Assembly: GCA_002197995.1 (NCBI GenBank)
Contig: NGZR01000001.1
Location: 12,171,501 to 12,235,500, forward strand
Direction of reading: 5' to 3'
From: Gaeumannomyces sp. JS-464
Lineage: Eukaryota > Ascomycota > Sordariomycetes > Magnaporthales > Magnaporthaceae
Length of the DNA stretch: 64,000 nucleotides
The notes under the pieces are model-generated. The model was not told the DNA's origin and searched no databases. It saw nothing but the letters and a program-made list of their open reading frames with translations. Both the position numbers and the translations under genes were made by a program. Position 1 is the stretch's first letter. Every line of letters starts with the position of its first letter. Of the stretch, positions 59,301 to 64,000 are shown piece after piece.

Positions 59301-62095
59301 GGTGCCACCTTCCCACGCAGGTTAGGTGCCCCTTATCTCCCTAAGCTCTCAAAGTACCAGCCACCACCTAGGTGCGCTCAAGCTCTGTTCCATGTCGCCC
59401 ACGAAGAGCTTCCACCACCCTTCGACATAGGTGGGGTTTGCGTGTGGAGGGCGACTTTCATCCGAGTCAGGGCGCATTGATGAAGACTCAGCTCACTGCA
59501 ATGTCGGCTGTCCCCGCCATCGCATTGTCTTGTTGCCTCGCGGTCGGTGAGGCACCTGTCGACCTCTTTTTCTGAACGACTCGCACGTTAAAGGAGGTAC
59601 CTGTATTAAGATGCACCTCTGGATATAGCTCGCCAGCAAGCAGATGCAATGGGCAGTGTTCTTCTCCAAGGTAGTCAGTTCAAGTCAGGGTGAAGCAACC
59701 AATTTGTCAACCCTTAATTTGATATTCAATAAATAAACCAATCTTCTCGAGGCCTGCAAATAGACTATAGAGTTGCCATCAAGCCCAGGTCTAGCGGAAC
59801 CGTGACTTGATGAGCACTCCTCCTACCGGCCCGTGTGCCTGCTTGCTTGGTGGGCTCGACGCGGTACTTTGCCGGCATGGAACACACGCGTTCTGCTGTG
59901 TCCACTGGCTCTCGTATCTGATCGGCCAGAACTTACACACACCCTGCCTCTAAGCGGGGCGGGGCGGCCACTGAATGGATTCGGCAAGCCTGACATGCTT
60001 GGTGTGTGGGAAGCCCCGCCCACCCTTTACCGCCAATCCAAAGGTTATCCTGGCCACGCACGAGGCAATACCACCGCCTGATGCGGCCCTGAAGTCGTGT
60101 CGTGCGCGTCGCTGAGCAGCTGCCCCGTTCATCCAGGGGCATTCGTTATTCCACCAGACCAATGCTTTTGCTGCGATGGAGTCGAAGCTGGCCAAGAGAA
60201 CACACGGTTGACGATATGATACGACAAGAAGAAAACAAAAGATAGAGGCGCGCATTCTCATACTATCGTCGCAACCTACAAATAGTCGCTCAGCCGTCCA
60301 CGGCAGCAGGGTGGGCAACAATGGAGGGGAAAAGGTGCCCGCAGCTGGGCAGCCCAAGCGCCGACGCGGTGAGAGAGAGATACATGCCAGGGACATCCGC
60401 AATAGTGCTTGCAGGCCAACCCCCTCCTCGCTGTGACAACGTGGGCAGCTCCCCGCTCTGTGGGGAGTCCAGTGAGGGGATGCTAAATCGCACCACCACC
60501 ACCTTGCTTGACGTCGGCCAGCAGGTGACTCGGCTAGCTCCTCCGGGAAAAAGGACACAAGGACAGGCGCAGATTGAGCGGACACAGAGCGCCTTTGCCG
60601 AGGGGCAGGCAGTCGAAATCCAGCGTATCGAATCGATTCAGTACTGCAAACAGTTCACAAAAGTGGGCTGGTGAGGTATCTTGGTGGTAGGAACCATTAA
60701 ATAAAAAAAACAAGTACCAGCGTCGGCTGAGTCAATGGAGGAGGTATCGACCTAGGTAGAAGTAGGCGGTACCTGGCTGAGATACTGACCCATTGATCTG
60801 CCTGATGACGGGACCGAATGAAGCTCGAGTTTAAGCGGGAGCTACCAAACGTCCCCAGCATCCGGCTTGCTCCCGTCGATGCCGGTCCCCGCCGAGTTCG
60901 AAGACACCGACCGACCTTGACCGCAAAGATACCCCTCAAGACCACAGAAAAAAACAATTAAATCTGAATAAAAATCGAAGAAAAGAAATACAAAACCACC
61001 TCCCTGCGCGGCAGCGCGGTCCGGCGCACTGTGGCGACAAGTCGGTGAGATCGAGACAGCACACCTCCGACCATCTTGCTCGCATATCCACTGAAAGAAC
61101 ATGGGCCGCGGATGGAACCCGCAGAGGAAGCCTTCCGGGAGGAGTGAGCTGCTGGCAGGCCGGGATAGCTCGTGCCTCTTGCCCCACCAGTAGATAGGGG
61201 CAACCAATCCTCATCTGCCCCGACAGCCACGCTAATCTTAGTCTGGAAAACCAGAGCCAGCAACCCAGCACCGCCTTTTCTTTTTTGAACAAATTTGAGC
61301 AAACACGGCCTTCCGGGATCCCACCACTCCTCCAGCGCCGTGCTTCGCGCCCCACATAAATCATCCACCTAAGCTCTCGGGCTTTCTGACCCCCCCAGCA
61401 CTGTGCGGAGCCCTGGATGTTGCTGCCGACTCCACTTTGGGAATTCACCCCGCCTCTCATGTCTGCGATACACCCTCCCGCACTTAGGTAATACAGGCAT
61501 ACCTCGTACTTCACACTGGGTACGTACCGAGTACCCCCCCGCCTCAATTTTCATTGCCTTCATTCCCCCAATCTCTTGTGCTGTGCTGCTCCCTCCTCCT
61601 CCCCCTCCTTTTTTTTTTTTTGTTCCCAAAAAACTCTCGAACCTGCACCCACCCCTCTTTACAGCCTCCGCCGCGAGCACCAGCAAGCACCACCAGCACC
61701 ACCAGCGACTTTCCGCAACCTTCATCCATCGTCGCCATCCACCATCCTTTTGCGCAGGCAGGACAGCATCCTCAGCCATCGGGCACCCTCCATCCACGGC
61801 CAAGGCCATTAATCTCAACCCTCGAATAATCCGATCCATGACCGGCAGATCATCGCCAATGACCAACGTCGCCCCGCAAGGTCAAAAAGACACCCTTTAA
61901 ACCCCACGGGAGCGAGTGCGAGCGAGGAGTCGGGCGATCTCAGCTATCGTTCTGTGAGGGGACAAGAAGCTTTCCGGGCGCCATTCTAGACGCCGCCGTT
62001 GTTTGCAACCCACCTGTCGCTTTTCTGGTGCCGCTACCGACCACAGCACCATCGCTTTCCAACATCGACGCGACCACAGCAACGCCGCCGTCACC
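55192..62095. other. 6.9 kb gene-free region upstream of the C2H2 transcription factor
   Basis: Between two genes transcribed outward. No conserved protein found on either strand. It holds the RasGEF promoter, a T30 run, CCTAGGT-type motifs near 60749-60775, and a C/T-rich leader at 61560-61700 before the transcription factor. Long upstream regions are common for fungal regulators; non-coding RNA is possible but unseen. Confidence 0.55.
56285..56314 (+). repeat. poly-T tract, 30 bases
   Basis: Uninterrupted T-run in the RasGEF upstream region; length in the assembly may be approximate. Confidence 0.95.
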
Positions 62096-64000
62096 ATGCC
62101 AGCCGCAAGTGTAGCCGCTCTTCCTGCACCTGCGTCGCCGGCTCCGGCCTCGCGAAAGACCTCACTCGCACCGGAGAGGAAGTACAAGTGCCAGTTCTGC
62201 AATCGCGCTTTCAGCAGGAGCGAGCACCGAAGCAGACACGAGAGATCGCGTAAGTTGGCCCTATCGCGCTTCCCCTCACCCCTTTGGACCGCTCCCCCTC
62301 ATGCCCCTCAGCCCCGCGCCGACATGTTCTGTCTAGACATGCGCTGACTCGCGATGATGCTTCTTGCGCTCTCTAGATACCAAGGAGAGGCCGTTCAAAT
62401 GCCTGAAATGCCGGAGTACCTTTGTGCGGCGCGACCTGCTTCTCCGCCATGACCGCACCGTTCATGCCAAGGATGGCGGCGTTCCCCTTCACAGCGACGG
62501 GAAGCGACGTGGCGGAGCGAAGCCAAGGACCGTTGGAGCACCTTCAAAAGAACCTATTGCCATCGATACAGCTGCTCTGGAGCAGATAGAAGCCAGCAGC
62601 GAAGGTATTTTTGACGTGGAAACGGCCGCCATGCTGGTGGCGGATCTCCATCACAAGGCCACCGCCGCGATGCGTGCTAATAGCGGTCCTTCAGAAGGCA
62701 GTTCTGGAGCTACTTATCCGCATGGCGGGGCGAATATGATGGAGTCTCCTGTGCCTTTTCCTTCCGGAGCCATCGCTATTCCGCAGTGGGATACATTTAT
62801 GCCGCAGGCCGTTGCTGAGCCAAAGGCGCACTCTATTGCCTCGAGCGCGTCTGGGTCCTTTGAGTCGCAACCAACCTTCAACGGCTCTCTTGTGTCTCAG
62901 CATGCTAACCAGCTTCCTCCCCTTGGCACCCCGACGATAAATGGTCAGTTCCAAGCCGCTTTCCTCTTAAGCGTCATTCCCTATGAACACCAGCCTCTAA
63001 CAGCTCATCTCGCACCAGGCTCAGCTCCCCCGCACTCGCCCTATCTGGCCCATGGTGCCGGCCTCGCGACGCCCGCCGATTCGCAGTCGCAAACTGGCGC
63101 GGGCTTCAAGGCCCCCCAGGTCCATAGCGATGAGGAGCGAAACATGGTCCTGGACAACATCCGCAGTAGCGATACTGAGCACGCTATCCCAGAAGGCTTC
63201 CGTCTACCCAACCTGGCATCTCTCAACAGATACCTCGCCACGTACTTCGGCTTGTTCCATCACCACTTGCCATTCTTGCACCCATCTTCCTTCCAGCCTA
63301 CCGAGGTGTCGTCAGCCCTGCTTCTTGCTGTGCTCTCTATCGGTGCGCTCTATGCATTCGACCAGGAGCAGGCTTACACCCTACACATCGGCTCCAAGGT
63401 CCTTGTCAACCAATTTCTCCAGAACAAGGAAAACTTCAGCTCTCGCAAGTGCCCTCTCTGACCATGCAGAGCTCCCTGCTCAATATGATCTTCGCGAGCT
63501 GGAGTGGGGATCCCAAGGGGCTTGAATGGGCATGCTCCATCAAGAGCTTGCTAGCCAACATGGTGTCTGGAAACCGATACGAGCTGAAGCTCAGGCAAGA
63601 AGGGCGCGAGGGCCGCCCGCCTACGCGGGCGGAGTGGGTTGAGGATGAAGGCTGCCGCCGCACATACTATGCGGTCTACATCTTCTTTGGCCTGTTGACG
63701 CTCACATACAATCACACTCCGGCCATCAGCTTCAACGAGTTCGAGGATCTGCAGCTCCCGTCGACTGAAGGCCTTTGGAACCTGGTAGTGCCCGACGAAG
63801 CGGCATGGCTCGAAAGCCTCAAGGCCTCGTCCACCATGACCTTCATGGAGGCGCATGAGAACCTGTTCCAGGGCGAGAGTTTGAAGTACAGCGCATTTGC
63901 CACGCGTGTCATGATCAACGCGCTCTTCCTTGAGGTGTGGTACCACAAGCGCAGTCCCGAGGCTCTCCAGGATGTCGTGACCGAGTACAAGCTTAGGCTC
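62096..64000 (+). CDS. C2H2 zinc-finger and fungal_trans transcription factor, C-terminus off the right edge
   Basis: Nuclear DNA-binding regulator. ATG at 62096 gives MPAASVAALPAPASPAPASR; exon 1 is 62096-62249 and exon 2 starts at 62377, the intron splitting the codon of His52. Finger 1: C32, C35, H48, H52 (YKCQFCNRAFSRSEHRSRHE). Finger 2: C60, C63, H76, H81 (FKCLKCRSTFVRRDLLLRHD). A disordered linker follows, then a fungal_trans-type region (PNLASLNRYLATYFGLFHHH, LPFLHPSSF, LLLAVLSIGALYAF, SKVLVNQFLQ). The frame breaks at 63459-63460: adding one G gives RKCPLWTMQSSLLNMIFASW and stays open to the end of the window (CRRTYYAVYIFFGLLTLTYN). A 72-nt stretch near 62945-63017, GTCAGT to CACCAG, may be a second, in-frame intron. 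Target genes are unknown. Confidence 0.9.

Overview
The window is nuclear DNA from a filamentous ascomycete. Genes carry short GT-AG introns with CTAAC-like branch sites. Proteins such as Atg13, Yrb30, Vip1, CK2-beta, Cwc21 and an H4 variant look like those of Sordariomycetes (Pezizomycotina). I cannot place it below class. The layout is ordinary core genome: 19 protein genes on both strands with gene-free spacers of 0.3-6.9 kb. I recognised no rRNA, tRNA, CRISPR, intact transposon or viral gene.

Left part (1-16.9 kb): hse1 (ESCRT-0, cut by the left edge), atg13 (autophagy initiation), a SNF2-family ATPase, a Yrb30-type RanGTP-binding protein (all minus strand), then sup35/eRF3 (plus) with a Q/N/Y/G-rich prion-like N domain. 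Middle (16.9-33 kb): a 4.2 kb spacer, pck1 (PEP carboxykinase, seven exons), a minus-strand methyltransferase-like membrane protein that shares a promoter region with a CYP52-like P450, and a full-length PDR-type ABC transporter. These last four could form a small metabolic or detoxification neighbourhood, which is inference. Right part (36-55 kb): ckb1, a JmjC/cupin-like oxygenase, vip1, a 70-residue protein, a coiled-coil protein of unknown function, a divergent histone H4 variant, cdc123, cwc21 and a Cdc25-type RasGEF with SH3 and degenerate WW domains. After a 6.9 kb gene-free stretch comes a C2H2 plus fungal_trans transcription factor that runs off the right edge.

The most unusual signal is a recurrent frame break. 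Ten of the 19 genes, including near-universal ones (sup35, pck1, atg13, hse1), have a conserved reading frame interrupted by one-base differences. Almost every break is repaired by adding one C to a CCA, or one G to a TGG (the same motif on the other strand). Roughly a dozen sit in the 3' half of atg13 alone. A systematic sequencing or consensus error is the default reading, but the motif specificity deserves a direct check. For these genes the coordinates give the extent of the conserved protein, not one uninterrupted frame.
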